From the NCBI GenBank assembly GCA_033722555.1, contig JAWVYS010000002.1, forward strand, positions 62,001 to 126,000: a DNA stretch of 64,000 nt, in the 5' to 3' direction. The translations under genes and the position numbers were made by a program. This document shows, piece by piece, positions 1 through 9,084 of the stretch; positions within the stretch are counted from its first letter, which is position 1; every line of letters starts with the position of its first letter. The stretch is from Brumimicrobium sp033722555 (GTDB lineage Bacteria; Bacteroidota; Bacteroidia; Flavobacteriales_D; Crocinitomicaceae). The notes beneath the pieces are model-generated. The model was given only the letters and a program-made list of their open reading frames with translations, was not told where the DNA came from and did not search any database.

Positions 1-2074
1 CAGGGTTCGATCGGGGTGTTCTTCCTATCGGACTTTGATCGATCTCAATAACCTTATCCAAATATTCGAGTCCTTTAATCGACTTATACGGCAAAGGTTC
101 TTTCACACCATTATAAAAGTGAGCATTTAAAATTGGATATAAGGTTTGGTTGATCAGAGACGATTTCCCTGAACCGGAAACTCCTGTAATACATGTAAAT
201 GTACCTAAGGGTATTCGTAGATTTACATTCTTCAAATTGTGTCCGGAAGATCCTTTCAGCCAAAGATCTTTTCCAGTTCCTGCTCTTCTTGAAGTATTTG
301 TTTCTATTTTCTTCTCATCCCTTAAATACAGTGAGGTAAGGGAATCACCACGGAGGATTTGATCATAGGTGTCCGATTTCAAAATTCTACCACCATGGAT
401 TCCTGCCCCGGGACCTATGTCGACTATATAATCAGCGGCTTCTATCATCTCTCTGTCGTGCTCAACCACAATCACAGAATTACCCGTGTCTCTCAGGCGC
501 TTCAAGGAATCGATCAGGCGGGTGTTGTCTCTTTGATGGAGACCAATACTTGGTTCATCCAACACATAGAGTACATTCATGAGTTCAGAACCTATCTGTG
601 TAGCCAGCCTTATCCTTTGGGCCTCTCCGCCCGATAAGGTTCTGGCCGATCTGTTCAGTGTTAAATAATCCAAACCTACAGCCAAAATAAAAGACAGCCT
701 ATCGTTGATCTCTTTTAGTATCTCCTTACCGATTTTCATCTCATTATCGGAGAAGGTCTTCGGTAATTTTTCAAAAAAATCCTTCAGGTCGGAGATGTCC
801 ATAGTAACAAGTTCTCCGATATGTTTATCCTCAATCCTAAAATATCTTGCTTCCTTTTTTAGTCTTGAACCTTCGCATTCAGGACAAGTCTTGGTATTCA
901 TAAATGATTCTGCCCAGCGTGTAATCTTCGCAGAGGTTTTTTCCTCAAAATGTCTGGTTAAAAAATCAATGATACCCTCAAATTCAGCCACATTCTTTCC
1001 GAGTTCATTTCGATACGCCTCTTTACCGTAGAGAATTCCGCTTAACACCGACTCCGGAATTTCGTTCAAAGGAGTATTCAAATCGTATCCCTCGGAATCC
1101 AGAAAACTCTCCAGTTTTTCAAATATCCACGTTCGCTTATATTTCCCGAGAGGGGCAAGTCCCCCTTTTCTAATCGAAAGACTGTCATCCGGAATTATCT
1201 TTTCAATATCCATAACGGAGATTTCGCCCAATCCATTGCATTTCGGACAAGCACCGTAAGGCGAATTAAAGGAGAAAAGATTTGGTTCGGGTTCGGGGTA
1301 ACTGATTCCTGAGGTAGGGCACATAAGTGATCGGCTGAAGTACCTGACATGATCTGTTTCATGTTTCAGAACCATCATAGCCTTATTTCCATGTTTCATG
1401 GCGAGATCAACGGCGGTTCTTAAACGGGATTTATCACTACCATCAACTTTTATTCGATCGACCACGATTTCTATATCGTGGATTTTGTATCTGTCCAGTT
1501 TCATGCCCTTGGCGATGTCCCTGATCTCACCGTCTACCCTCACCTTGGTAAATCCTTTTTTCAGAATTTGCTCAAAAAGTTCACGATAATGACCTTTCCT
1601 TCCTTTTACTACCGGTGCGAGAAAAATGATTTTTTCGTCTTTGAAGTCTTTGATAATAAGATCAACAATCTGTTCATCTGAGTATTTTACCATTTCTTCA
1701 CCACTTACGTATGAATAGGCAGTCCCCAAACGCGCATAAAGCAACCTCATGAAGTCATAAACCTCGGTGATCGTTCCTACGGTGGACCTGGGGTTCTTAG
1801 AAACGGTTTTTTGCTCAATTGATATTACCGGGCTTAATCCCTCTATTTTATCCACGTCGGGTCTGTCCATACCGGATAAAAACTGCCTTGCGTAGGCGGA
1901 GAATGTTTCGATATAACGCCGTTGTCCTTCAGCAAATATGGTGTCAAAAGCCAGCGAAGATTTTCCGCTTCCGCTCAGGCCTGTAAATACCACCAGTTTA
2001 TTGCGCGGTATCTTAAGGTCAATATTTTTCAGGTTATGCTCTTTTGCGCCGTAAATCTCAATAAAATCACTCAT
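1..2074 (-). CDS. uvrA: Excinuclease ABC subunit A, UvrA (3' end outside the window)
   Basis: This is the ATPase that, with UvrB, finds bulky DNA lesions in nucleotide excision repair. The 691 codons visible run from the start ATG to the window edge; about 250 more are expected. The first Walker A is GLSGSGKSS (residues 32-40). The ABC signature LSGGEAQRI and Walker B VLDEPSIGLHQRD are near residues 480-515, and the second Walker A, GVSGSGKSS, is near 630. In the first zinc module the leading pair reads CPTS instead of CPxC, followed by an intact ACPKC. The start lies 30 bases after the stop of the lytic transglycosylase gene, so the two may be co-transcribed. uvrC is also in this window, about 17 kb away. 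The family assignment is certain. Confidence 0.97.
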   Translation of the reverse strand, partial: MSDFIEIYGAKEHNLKNIDLKIPRNKLVVFTGLSGSGKSSLAFDTIFAEGQRRYIETFSAYARQFLSGMDRPDVDKIEGLSPVISIEQKTVSKNPRSTVGTITEVYDFMRLLYARLGTAYSYVSGEEMVKYSDEQIVDLIIKDFKDEKIIFLAPVVKGRKGHYRELFEQILKKGFTKVRVDGEIRDIAKGMKLDRYKIHDIEIVVDRIKVDGSDKSRLRTAVDLAMKHGNKAMMVLKHETDHVRYFSRSLMCPTSGISYPEPEPNLFSFNSPYGACPKCNGLGEISVMDIEKIIPDDSLSIRKGGLAPLGKYKRTWIFEKLESFLDSEGYDLNTPLNEIPESVLSGILYGKEAYRNELGKNVAEFEGIIDFLTRHFEEKTSAKITRWAESFMNTKTCPECEGSRLKKEARYFRIEDKHIGELVTMDISDLKDFFEKLPKTFSDNEMKIGKEILKEINDRLSFILAVGLDYLTLNRSARTLSGGEAQRIRLATQIGSELMNVLYVLDEPSIGLHQRDNTRLIDSLKRLRDTGNSVIVVEHDREMIEAADYIVDIGPGAGIHGGRILKSDTYDQILRGDSLTSLYLRDEKKIETNTSRRAGTGKDLWLKGSSGHNLKNVNLRIPLGTFTCITGVSGSGKSSLINQTLYPILNAHFYNGVKEPLPYKSIKGLEYLDKVIEIDQSPIGRTPRSNP

Positions 2075-2104
2075 CGAATCAGGATCTCTTTTGTGTTCTT
2101 AGCA

Positions 2105-3049
2105 TTAACCTTTATATGTGCCGAGTTGTTCATTATTCTCCGGAAGATAAATCTCGTAATTCGAATTCCCCTGAACTGTTAGTTTATTTCCTATCAACCA
2201 AGGATTGAGCATTTGAAGAATTTTGAGGTTTATTCCTTGTTTAACAGCCCATTCAGAAAGGTCGGTAATTGATCCCTCCACCTGGACTTTTACATGTTTG
2301 ATTGGCGGGTAGAGTTGATAAGGTTCTATTTCAAAACCGTACTTCTTCGGATGATTCATAATTTCCTTAACAGCCAAAATCCGAAAAACATACCTGGAAG
2401 TTTCGGTATTCAGAGAAAGATCGAAATAGGAATTTACGTTTTGATCATCCAGGCGGTTATCTATTCCGTTTTTCCCCATATTGTATGCCGCCGCGGCTAA
2501 TGTCCATGAATTAAATTTATTATGTGCGGTTTTCAAATATTTACACGCAGCACGTGTGCTTTTTTCTATATGGAATCTTTCATCCACTTCATTATCTACC
2601 TGAAGGCCATATTCACGGGCTGTACCCTCCAGAAACTGCCAGAATCCTTTGGCGTCGGAAGGGCTGGTTGCCTGAGTTAAACCGCTTTCAATGACTGCCA
2701 AATACAAAAAATCCTGAGGTATATTCTCTTCCTTTAAAATAGCAGACATCAGTGGGAACCAACGGTTTGCTCTCTTTATGTAAAGAATTGTGTTTGAATG
2801 CCAGAAATTATTAACAACAAGTTCTCTATCGAACCTTTCCCGAACGTCAAAATCGGTCAGTGAAATCCACTCTCCTGCAAACGACACTGAGTCCGGAACA
2901 TCTGGAACCTTGAAAACATTTTTATTTTCTATGCTCACAGGGTCAACGACATGGTTAACCACGCTTTTTTCATTTGTCGGCTTTTCTTTTCCGCATGAAA
3001 CGACAATCATCGCAGCCAAAACAATAGTAATTTTACCAAATATTTCCAT
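2105..3049 (-). CDS. MltD-like lytic transglycosylase lipoprotein
   Basis: This is predicted to cleave the MurNAc-GlcNAc bond of peptidoglycan from the periplasmic face of a membrane. The chosen ATG gives a lipoprotein signal with lipobox VVSC (Cys19). An upstream in-frame ATG at 3115 would push the Cys to residue 41, which is too deep. An SLT (GH23) domain spans about residues 95-250, with the catalytic Glu in VIESGLTQ (E121) and the family's AYN segment (AAAAYNMGKNG). The tail (SDLSEWAVKQG-like, then LNPWLIG) resembles a degenerate LysM-type module. It sits between the polysaccharide initiating transferase and uvrA. The fold is clear; the exact subfamily is inferred. Confidence 0.9.
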   Translation of the reverse strand: MEIFGKITIVLAAMIVVSCGKEKPTNEKSVVNHVVDPVSIENKNVFKVPDVPDSVSFAGEWISLTDFDVRERFDRELVVNNFWHSNTILYIKRANRWFPLMSAILKEENIPQDFLYLAVIESGLTQATSPSDAKGFWQFLEGTAREYGLQVDNEVDERFHIEKSTRAACKYLKTAHNKFNSWTLAAAAYNMGKNGIDNRLDDQNVNSYFDLSLNTETSRYVFRILAVKEIMNHPKKYGFEIEPYQLYPPIKHVKVQVEGSITDLSEWAVKQGINLKILQMLNPWLIGNKLTVQGNSNYEIYLPENNEQLGTYKG

Positions 3050-3135
3050 GAAAACAATCTTTGTAAGACCCGTAAAAAAGGTAAACAAAAATATACATTT
3101 AGGCCCGAACATCATTCCGATAAGGAAGAATAAAT

Positions 3136-4218
3136 CTATTTGCCTTTAGAGTCCGGAGGACTATATTTGATTGTGTTTCTGTATAAAAAAAGAAACAAAA
3201 CCAGAAAAAAAGGAATTCCGATCAAGGTCCCCAGGTAGATTCCATTCTTCAGCAAGACCATCAGAACAACACCTACCAGTACAGATAGGAGACTCAACAG
3301 AAGGAAAACGAGCCAGACTTTGAAATCAGTCAGACCTTTATAAACCAAATGATGCGTTGTATGATCTTTACCTCCGATCATCGGCGATCGACCTTTTTTA
3401 ATACGATTGATCACTACTGTCAAGGTATCGGCAGCCGCCGGTGAAAAAGCGACCAGTGCCAGAACCATTCCGCTCCAGGCCGGTAGTTGGTAAACAGCCG
3501 GGACATTCCACAAGGCTTTGATACCAAAAAATCCAACGAACAACCCTATAAATTGACTACCCGTGTCTCCCATGAATAATTTTGCCGGGTGTACGTTGAA
3601 TATTAAAAACCCGATGAGTGCGCCGATCTCTGTGATCAAAATTATTTGCCAGAAATCAATGTTGAAATCATTTAAAATCAAGAGAGAGAGACTGCATGCG
3701 ATAAGGACAAATAAGGAAACTGTAGCTGTAATTCCATCCATATTGTCCAGCATATTCAAACTGTTCATTATCGTTACTATCCAGACAACGGTCAAAATTC
3801 CATCTGCGATACTGTTATGAAAAAAATCGACCGAGGTGTCTGTGATCACCAAAATAACTCCACAGAGGATCTGACCGAATAATTTCAAGAAAGGTCTGGT
3901 GTTATAGGCATCATCAGCTACTCCTATGCCGAAGGCAAGGGTTGAAGCACCTAACAGTCCGATAAACTCAACATTGTCAAAAACAACTGCACTGTTATTA
4001 TAAATCGCAAAGGCTAAAATGGCAAACAGAAAAGTAAAGAACATGCTCACGCCACCGAGTGAAGGCTTCGATTCGTTGCTCCACCGAATAACAACGTCAT
4101 TCTTGTTCCGTATTCCAAGGGAACGCGAAAATCGTAATAGAATTTTATTTATGAAAGCGGATATTCCGACCGCAAAAATAAAATACAGTAAGATTTCTAT
4201 AAAGTAGTTTTCAAGCAC
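3136..4218 (-). CDS. WecA/MraY-type polyprenyl-phosphate sugar-1-phosphate transferase (GT4 family membrane enzyme)
   Basis: This membrane enzyme is predicted to attach a sugar-1-phosphate to undecaprenyl phosphate, the first step in making a surface polysaccharide. The protein has 360 residues and about ten hydrophobic helices. Family motifs are in order: DDAYNTRP (D102-D103), NMLDNMDG (155-162), FMGDTGSQ (215-222, the metal-binding Asp) and the cytoplasmic His motif DHTTHH (285-290). MraY proper is unlikely because the gene lies in an export cluster and not among cell-division genes. The sugar (GlcNAc or another N-acetylhexosamine) cannot be read from sequence. It starts 11 bases after rfbC, suggesting one operon. 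Confidence 0.9.
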   Translation of the reverse strand: MLENYFIEILLYFIFAVGISAFINKILLRFSRSLGIRNKNDVVIRWSNESKPSLGGVSMFFTFLFAILAFAIYNNSAVVFDNVEFIGLLGASTLAFGIGVADDAYNTRPFLKLFGQILCGVILVITDTSVDFFHNSIADGILTVVWIVTIMNSLNMLDNMDGITATVSLFVLIACSLSLLILNDFNIDFWQIILITEIGALIGFLIFNVHPAKLFMGDTGSQFIGLFVGFFGIKALWNVPAVYQLPAWSGMVLALVAFSPAAADTLTVVINRIKKGRSPMIGGKDHTTHHLVYKGLTDFKVWLVFLLLSLLSVLVGVVLMVLLKNGIYLGTLIGIPFFLVLFLFLYRNTIKYSPPDSKGK

Positions 4219-4229
4219 AAAATTCCCGT

Positions 4230-4775
4230 TTAAAAGGGGGAGACAAATTTATTAAATTTTGGCAAGACAGCATCCTTATCGGAAACAATTGGTTTATTTG
4301 TCCCCCAGTTGATACCAAGGGAATCGTCTTTCCATAAAATTCCTCCTTCACTTTCTTTGTTATAATATGAAGTACACTTGTAACTGAAAATAGTTTGATC
4401 TTCAAGTGTTAAAAACCCATGCGCAAAACCCGGCGGTATATAAATTTGTTTTTTATTCTCACCCGATAGTATAGCTTTGAAATGTTTACCGTATGTAGGC
4501 GATTTCTTTCGAATATCAACCGCAACGTCAAGTACTTTTCCTTTTACTACACGAACCAGTTTACCCTGTTCATAAGGTGGTGCCTGGAAGTGAAGACCAC
4601 GTAATACATTCAATGTAGAGCAAGATTCATTATCCTGCACGAAGTCCGGGGCATTTATAATTGCATTTTGCCAGTTTCTTCGGTTAAAGGATTCGATGAA
4701 ATATCCCCTCTCATCTCCATGAAATTCGGGTTCGATGATTATTAAACCTTCAAGTTCGGTATGAGTTACCTTCAC
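4230..4775 (-). CDS. rfbC: dTDP-4-dehydrorhamnose 3,5-epimerase
   Basis: This enzyme epimerises dTDP-4-keto-6-deoxyglucose at C3 and C5 during dTDP-L-rhamnose synthesis. The 181-residue length is typical of the family. The cupin core has the expected landmarks: HGDERGYFIESFN, then VLRGLHFQ with the catalytic His62, DVAVDIR (D87), PPGFAHGF and the catalytic Tyr in FSYKCT (Y132). The other dTDP-rhamnose genes (rfbA, rfbB, rfbD) are not in the window, so they must lie elsewhere or the product serves a related deoxysugar. It sits 12 bases after the wzc-like gene and 11 before the initiating transferase, in the polysaccharide operon. Confidence 0.95.
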   Translation of the reverse strand: MKVTHTELEGLIIIEPEFHGDERGYFIESFNRRNWQNAIINAPDFVQDNESCSTLNVLRGLHFQAPPYEQGKLVRVVKGKVLDVAVDIRKKSPTYGKHFKAILSGENKKQIYIPPGFAHGFLTLEDQTIFSYKCTSYYNKESEGGILWKDDSLGINWGTNKPIVSDKDAVLPKFNKFVSPF

Positions 4776-4787
4776 GTCTAAATTTTA

Positions 4788-7130
4788 TTATTTCCTTTTA
4801 AAAAATGATCTTTTGTCCTTCTCCTCATAATATCCGCCATATCCGTAACCATAATTCTTTTTGGTAGCCTTAACGCCGTTCAGAATAATATTCAGATTGC
4901 GTATTTCACTCAGACCCGCAATGTCTTTTAGCTTATTAACGAAAAATCTTTTGGAATAATTTGCTTTGAAAACATAGATGGGAACATCTGCCATCGCCAG
5001 GACGTTGACACCATCCGATACCAAGCCAATAGGAGGGTTGTCTATCAAGACCATATCATAACTGTTTTTCAGTTCCTCGACCACCTTTTTGAAATCTTCA
5101 CCCAGAATTAGTTCTGATGGATTCGGAGGTATTGGGCCGGCCGTTATATAATGGAGATTTTTCAGTCCTGATTTCTTCACAACCTGATCAACGGTTGTCT
5201 GACCTATAAGCAAATTACTCATCCCTTGATCGTTGACACCGTCAAATCCATAATGAATCTTGGGTTTTCGCATATCAAGGTCTACGATTACTATGCGCTT
5301 TCCTGACATTGCCAGTATCCCACCCAGGTTCAAAGCCACAAAAGTCTTCCCTTCTCCTGAAATGGAAGAGGTAATTGCAATGGTCTTGATGTTATTCTTA
5401 ACAAAGGAAAGGTTTGTACGGACAGTTCTGAAAGACTCACTGATCATAGACTTAGGTTCTTCGGCAACAAGTAGCTGAGAATGATCCATTCGTTTCTTTG
5501 CAAGAGGAATTGTACCTAAAACTCCAACCTTTGGAGGTAACAATTTCTGAATTTCCGGAAGCTGATTGATCTCGTTGAAGGTCACATACCGTAAAAAAAG
5601 TAAAAGCATGCCTAACGAGAATGCGAAAAAGAGAGCAGCACCGTAAATGAGGTTTCTTTTCGGAGAAATAGGGGTCGTGGAGAGGGAAGCTTTGTTCAGT
5701 ACTTTGTTACGGGAGGCATATCCGGCATTAGAAATGGAATACAAAACCTGTTTCTCTGTAAGCAACGTGTAATATTTTTCATTAAGGTTCTGAATATTCT
5801 TTAGTCTTGAAAGTTCCATTACTTTCTCAGGAAGTTGGAAATACTGCTCTTCCAGAGCGTTAATTTCGCCCAGCGTAACCTTGATCTTTTCAGTAATTCT
5901 TTTCCTAAGCGCTTCTATTATTCGGTTAATGTTTTCGGTGCGGTTCTTAATCTTAAAATTCAGCTTTTTGATCATAGAGTTTTCGTCTGTAACCTTGTAA
6001 AGGAGATCTTCCTTGGTTTCAATGAGCTCATGAAGTTCCTTTACTTCAGTATTCAGGCTTCCTTCATAAGACTTTCCGATCAGTTCCGGAATTAACTTAT
6101 AAACCTCGAGACTTCCCGGGTTTTCTTTTAACTTATCCGCAATCATATCGAGGGTTCTCAATTCTTCCTCCAGCTCATTCAGTTCAAGTTTAAATTTTTC
6201 GAGTCGGTCAGAGATGGAACTACTCAGATTGTCCGGATCGGGAAGATTCTTTTCACGCTGAAAACTCATTATACTGTCCTTGGAAGCGTTTAACTCACTT
6301 CTTAAAGAGTCAAGTTGAAGAGAAATAAATTTTAGGACATTTTCGGCGGATTCCTTTTGAAAATTCTCTTCATAAACGAAAAAAGTATTTCCGACAGACC
6401 GGGTAATATCACGAGCCAATTCAGGATTATGACTTTTATAACTTATCTCAATTGTTTTAGCCTGAACATCTACAGGTTTTATTTCTAGTCCACCCAAATA
6501 TTTTTCTGTCAGACTGTGAATATCATTCATTTGAAAATAGAGAACATTTGTCTCACTGTCCTTTACGAAATGTCCCCACTCCCTTACTTCGATTACGACT
6601 TCAAAAAAAGGATTTACCAGACGTTTTCCCGGCGCGATTTCCCAACTGTGTGTTTTATTGTTGTGGTTGACTTTAACTTCAACTAACGAACCTTTTGGAT
6701 AAACATATACGGATTTATTAAATAAACTTGAATCCTTCACCAATATTTCAGTAACGTTAAAGGTGCTTTGCTTATATCTCTTTTCTGTTAAGACATCTCC
6801 CTGGGCAAAATGGCTTACCTGTAGATCAAGTTGGGATAAAGCCTTCTCAAAAAGCAATTCGGAACGAAGCAATTCTATTTCACGGGAAATAGAACCTTCC
6901 TCATCCAGGGATTTAAAATCCAGAACATCTGCCCCTTGATCCTCCCTGCTGATCTGTATCAACATCTTGGATTCATAAACAGGTTTTGTATAACGCAGGT
7001 AAAGAAAGGCGGCAGATAAGACCAAAACGGCAATCAGTATGATCCAGTACCAAGTACGTTTAAATACTATTTTGAGAATATCTAAATCGAAATTGGTATT
7101 AACGAAAATCCTATTACTGTTCTTCTCCAT
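4788..7130 (-). CDS. Wzc-like polysaccharide co-polymerase with cytoplasmic tyrosine kinase domain
   Basis: This inner-membrane protein controls polymer length and export together with the Wza-like lipoprotein encoded just upstream. It has a Wzz-type N-terminal half with a first membrane helix at about residues 27-46, a long periplasmic coiled-coil region rich in Glu, Lys and Leu, and a second helix at about 493-516. The BY-kinase half has Walker A SSISGEGKT (near 590), Walker A' VIVDLDMRKP (near 615) and Walker B MVLIDNPPIG (near 690). The tail holds a tyrosine cluster, NYGYGYGGYYEE, the usual autophosphorylation site. All catalytic elements are present, so it should be active. Spacing to the next gene upstream is 8 bases. 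Confidence 0.93.
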   Translation of the reverse strand: MEKNSNRIFVNTNFDLDILKIVFKRTWYWIILIAVLVLSAAFLYLRYTKPVYESKMLIQISREDQGADVLDFKSLDEEGSISREIELLRSELLFEKALSQLDLQVSHFAQGDVLTEKRYKQSTFNVTEILVKDSSLFNKSVYVYPKGSLVEVKVNHNNKTHSWEIAPGKRLVNPFFEVVIEVREWGHFVKDSETNVLYFQMNDIHSLTEKYLGGLEIKPVDVQAKTIEISYKSHNPELARDITRSVGNTFFVYEENFQKESAENVLKFISLQLDSLRSELNASKDSIMSFQREKNLPDPDNLSSSISDRLEKFKLELNELEEELRTLDMIADKLKENPGSLEVYKLIPELIGKSYEGSLNTEVKELHELIETKEDLLYKVTDENSMIKKLNFKIKNRTENINRIIEALRKRITEKIKVTLGEINALEEQYFQLPEKVMELSRLKNIQNLNEKYYTLLTEKQVLYSISNAGYASRNKVLNKASLSTTPISPKRNLIYGAALFFAFSLGMLLLFLRYVTFNEINQLPEIQKLLPPKVGVLGTIPLAKKRMDHSQLLVAEEPKSMISESFRTVRTNLSFVKNNIKTIAITSSISGEGKTFVALNLGGILAMSGKRIVIVDLDMRKPKIHYGFDGVNDQGMSNLLIGQTTVDQVVKKSGLKNLHYITAGPIPPNPSELILGEDFKKVVEELKNSYDMVLIDNPPIGLVSDGVNVLAMADVPIYVFKANYSKRFFVNKLKDIAGLSEIRNLNIILNGVKATKKNYGYGYGGYYEEKDKRSFFKRK

Positions 7131-7138
7131 TAACCTGT

Positions 7139-7909
7139 TTAAAGTGTTGAGAATATAGAAAAAACAACGATGGCCGAAGACAAAAGAGAAACTATCGGTG
7201 CGGCTTCTCTTAACACCTCTCTGGTGATTTTCTTTGCCGGTTCAATATAAATATAATCGTTTGATTGCACCACCATATCGGCATACTTTAACCCGTCAAG
7301 GGTGCTGAGATCGATCAGATATACTTTTCTACTTCCATCTTCCAGCCGCATTACCTTTATGGCCTTTGCCTTTCCACGCTCTGATATACCCCCAGCGAGA
7401 GCTATTGCTTCCATGAGGGTAGTATTATTGTTGTTAATCGGTACAACCTTCGCTTCTCCTCCCGATCCGGGAAATACTATTACGCGTCTGTTGGTTACTT
7501 CCACCTGAACAAACGGATCTTCATAATTGGTACTGTATTTTTCCTCAAGCAATTCTTCGCATTCTATTACCGACAATCCCTTGACCGAAACTAGTCCGAT
7601 AAGTGGAAGTTCCACAGAGCCGTCTCCTCTGACAAGGTATTCTATTTCCTTACTAACACCTCCCGATACATTTTTCTCATCAGAAATGCCTGATACGACA
7701 TCAATGATTTTTTTACCGTTTTCCGCATATAGCGAAAACCTGATCCTGTCATCCGGAGAGATTTTGTAAGCATCATTCGGTACAATAGGGATATTTTCGG
7801 TGATCACTTCGGAATCTTCCGTTTCAAACATTATGTGACTGTTAATACTGCACGAGGTAAAGGCGCACAAGGCAATAACTATTTGTACAACTACGAAGTA
7901 ACTTCTCAT
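7139..7909 (-). CDS. Wza-like polysaccharide export lipoprotein
   Basis: This is predicted to form the outer-membrane or periplasmic channel for polysaccharide export, working with the Wzc-like kinase. The 256-residue protein begins with a lipoprotein signal (lipobox FTSC, Cys20). It has a Poly_export domain starting at the typical DAYKISPDDRIRFSLY segment, and an SLBB domain carrying VFPGSGGEAKVVP and ITLMEAIALAGG-like features. A C-terminal hydrophobic segment (VSLLSSAIVVFSIF) is typical of Bacteroidota members and may cross the membrane. Its start overlaps the stop of the glycosyltransferase gene by four bases (ATGA), indicating translational coupling. Confidence 0.92.
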   Translation of the reverse strand: MRSYFVVVQIVIALCAFTSCSINSHIMFETEDSEVITENIPIVPNDAYKISPDDRIRFSLYAENGKKIIDVVSGISDEKNVSGGVSKEIEYLVRGDGSVELPLIGLVSVKGLSVIECEELLEEKYSTNYEDPFVQVEVTNRRVIVFPGSGGEAKVVPINNNNTTLMEAIALAGGISERGKAKAIKVMRLEDGSRKVYLIDLSTLDGLKYADMVVQSNDYIYIEPAKKITREVLREAAPIVSLLSSAIVVFSIFSTL

Positions 7910-9084
7910 TTTTTTAATAACCGTTTGTAGTAATCCCTTGTATCTCTAACCAGTCGTTGATAGTGAAATCTATCGTAAACAAAGGTTCTACCGTGTTCTG
8001 CAAATGTATTACGTAAATTTTGGTTTTCAACAAGTAAACGAAGTTTTTCCACATAAGTTTCAATATTCTCCCGTTTAATCACGAAGCCTGATCCCCCGTC
8101 ATCTATAATATCCCTTACCCCACCCACATCGGTTGAGATTACAGGCAAACCAGCAGCTTGTGCCTCAATGATACTTACAGGTGTCCCTTCGTTTTTGGAG
8201 GTCAAACAAATTATATCCATGCCATTGTTGAATTCAGCGATATTCAAAATCCAAGAAGTCATGATAATTATCGCGCCGTATTTTTCATTTATTCTCTTTA
8301 CTCTCCCCGCTATGTGTTCATGCTCGGATCCGTCGCCTACAATGAATATCTTAACTGAAGTACTGAACCCGGTTGATCCAAGTAAATTTTCTACTACATC
8401 AAGGAAATAGTCATGATCTTTGATCGGGGCCAATCTCCCAATAATTGCAATGGCCACAGTGTTATCTTCAAGGGCATATTTCTTTCGGATACTCAATCTG
8501 TTCTCCTGGCCGTTATGAATAAACTTATCCAAATCAAACCCTAACGGAATAACCTCAACTTTTTTGTTTTCGGCAATGCGATGCTCATCAACGAGTTCCT
8601 TTTTCTGTAATTCACTGATCGCAATTATACCCTCAGATCGTCGCGCAAGAAATCGTTCGATCATTTTAAATACCCTTGTTTTCAATTTACTGAAATAGGA
8701 ATGAAACACATGTCCGTGAAAGGTATGAATTATGACCGGCACACCGGACCGAAAAGCTGCCATTCGACCAAGAAACCCTGCTTTTGAAGCGTGGGTATGA
8801 ACGATATCCGGTTTTACTTCACGAATTATTTTCTTCAATTTCCGATAGGCTCTGATGTCCGATTTCAGACTGGGGTTTCTTTGCAGTTCGGGAATTATCA
8901 TAGGTTTAACACCATATTCTTCCAAAATATGCAAGGAATCCTTTTCACCTTCATCAGGAACTCCTCCGATCAAAACTGTTTCAAAATCCTCACCCAGAAA
9001 TTTCGTCAAAAAAGTAGCATTGTATGTCGGACCTCCAATATTAAAGCGATTAATAATCCTGACAACTTTTATTTTTCTGTCCAT
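7906..9084 (-). CDS. GT4-family glycosyltransferase
   Basis: This retaining glycosyltransferase of the GT-B fold probably adds a sugar to the lipid-linked repeat unit. The ATG at 9084 gives a normal N-terminus (MDRKIKVVRIINRFNIGGP), whereas the upstream ATG adds an unlikely 12-residue extension inside asnB. The N-terminal half carries the acceptor-side motif HTHASKAGFLGR. The C-terminal half carries IAIIGRLAPIKDHDYFL and the donor-binding EX7E motif in NEGTPVSIIEAQAAGLPV. Length is 392 residues. It overlaps the end of asnB by 16 bases and the following wza-like gene by 4. Donor and acceptor cannot be inferred. Confidence 0.92.
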   Translation of the reverse strand: MDRKIKVVRIINRFNIGGPTYNATFLTKFLGEDFETVLIGGVPDEGEKDSLHILEEYGVKPMIIPELQRNPSLKSDIRAYRKLKKIIREVKPDIVHTHASKAGFLGRMAAFRSGVPVIIHTFHGHVFHSYFSKLKTRVFKMIERFLARRSEGIIAISELQKKELVDEHRIAENKKVEVIPLGFDLDKFIHNGQENRLSIRKKYALEDNTVAIAIIGRLAPIKDHDYFLDVVENLLGSTGFSTSVKIFIVGDGSEHEHIAGRVKRINEKYGAIIIMTSWILNIAEFNNGMDIICLTSKNEGTPVSIIEAQAAGLPVISTDVGGVRDIIDDGGSGFVIKRENIETYVEKLRLLVENQNLRNTFAEHGRTFVYDRFHYQRLVRDTRDYYKRLLKK

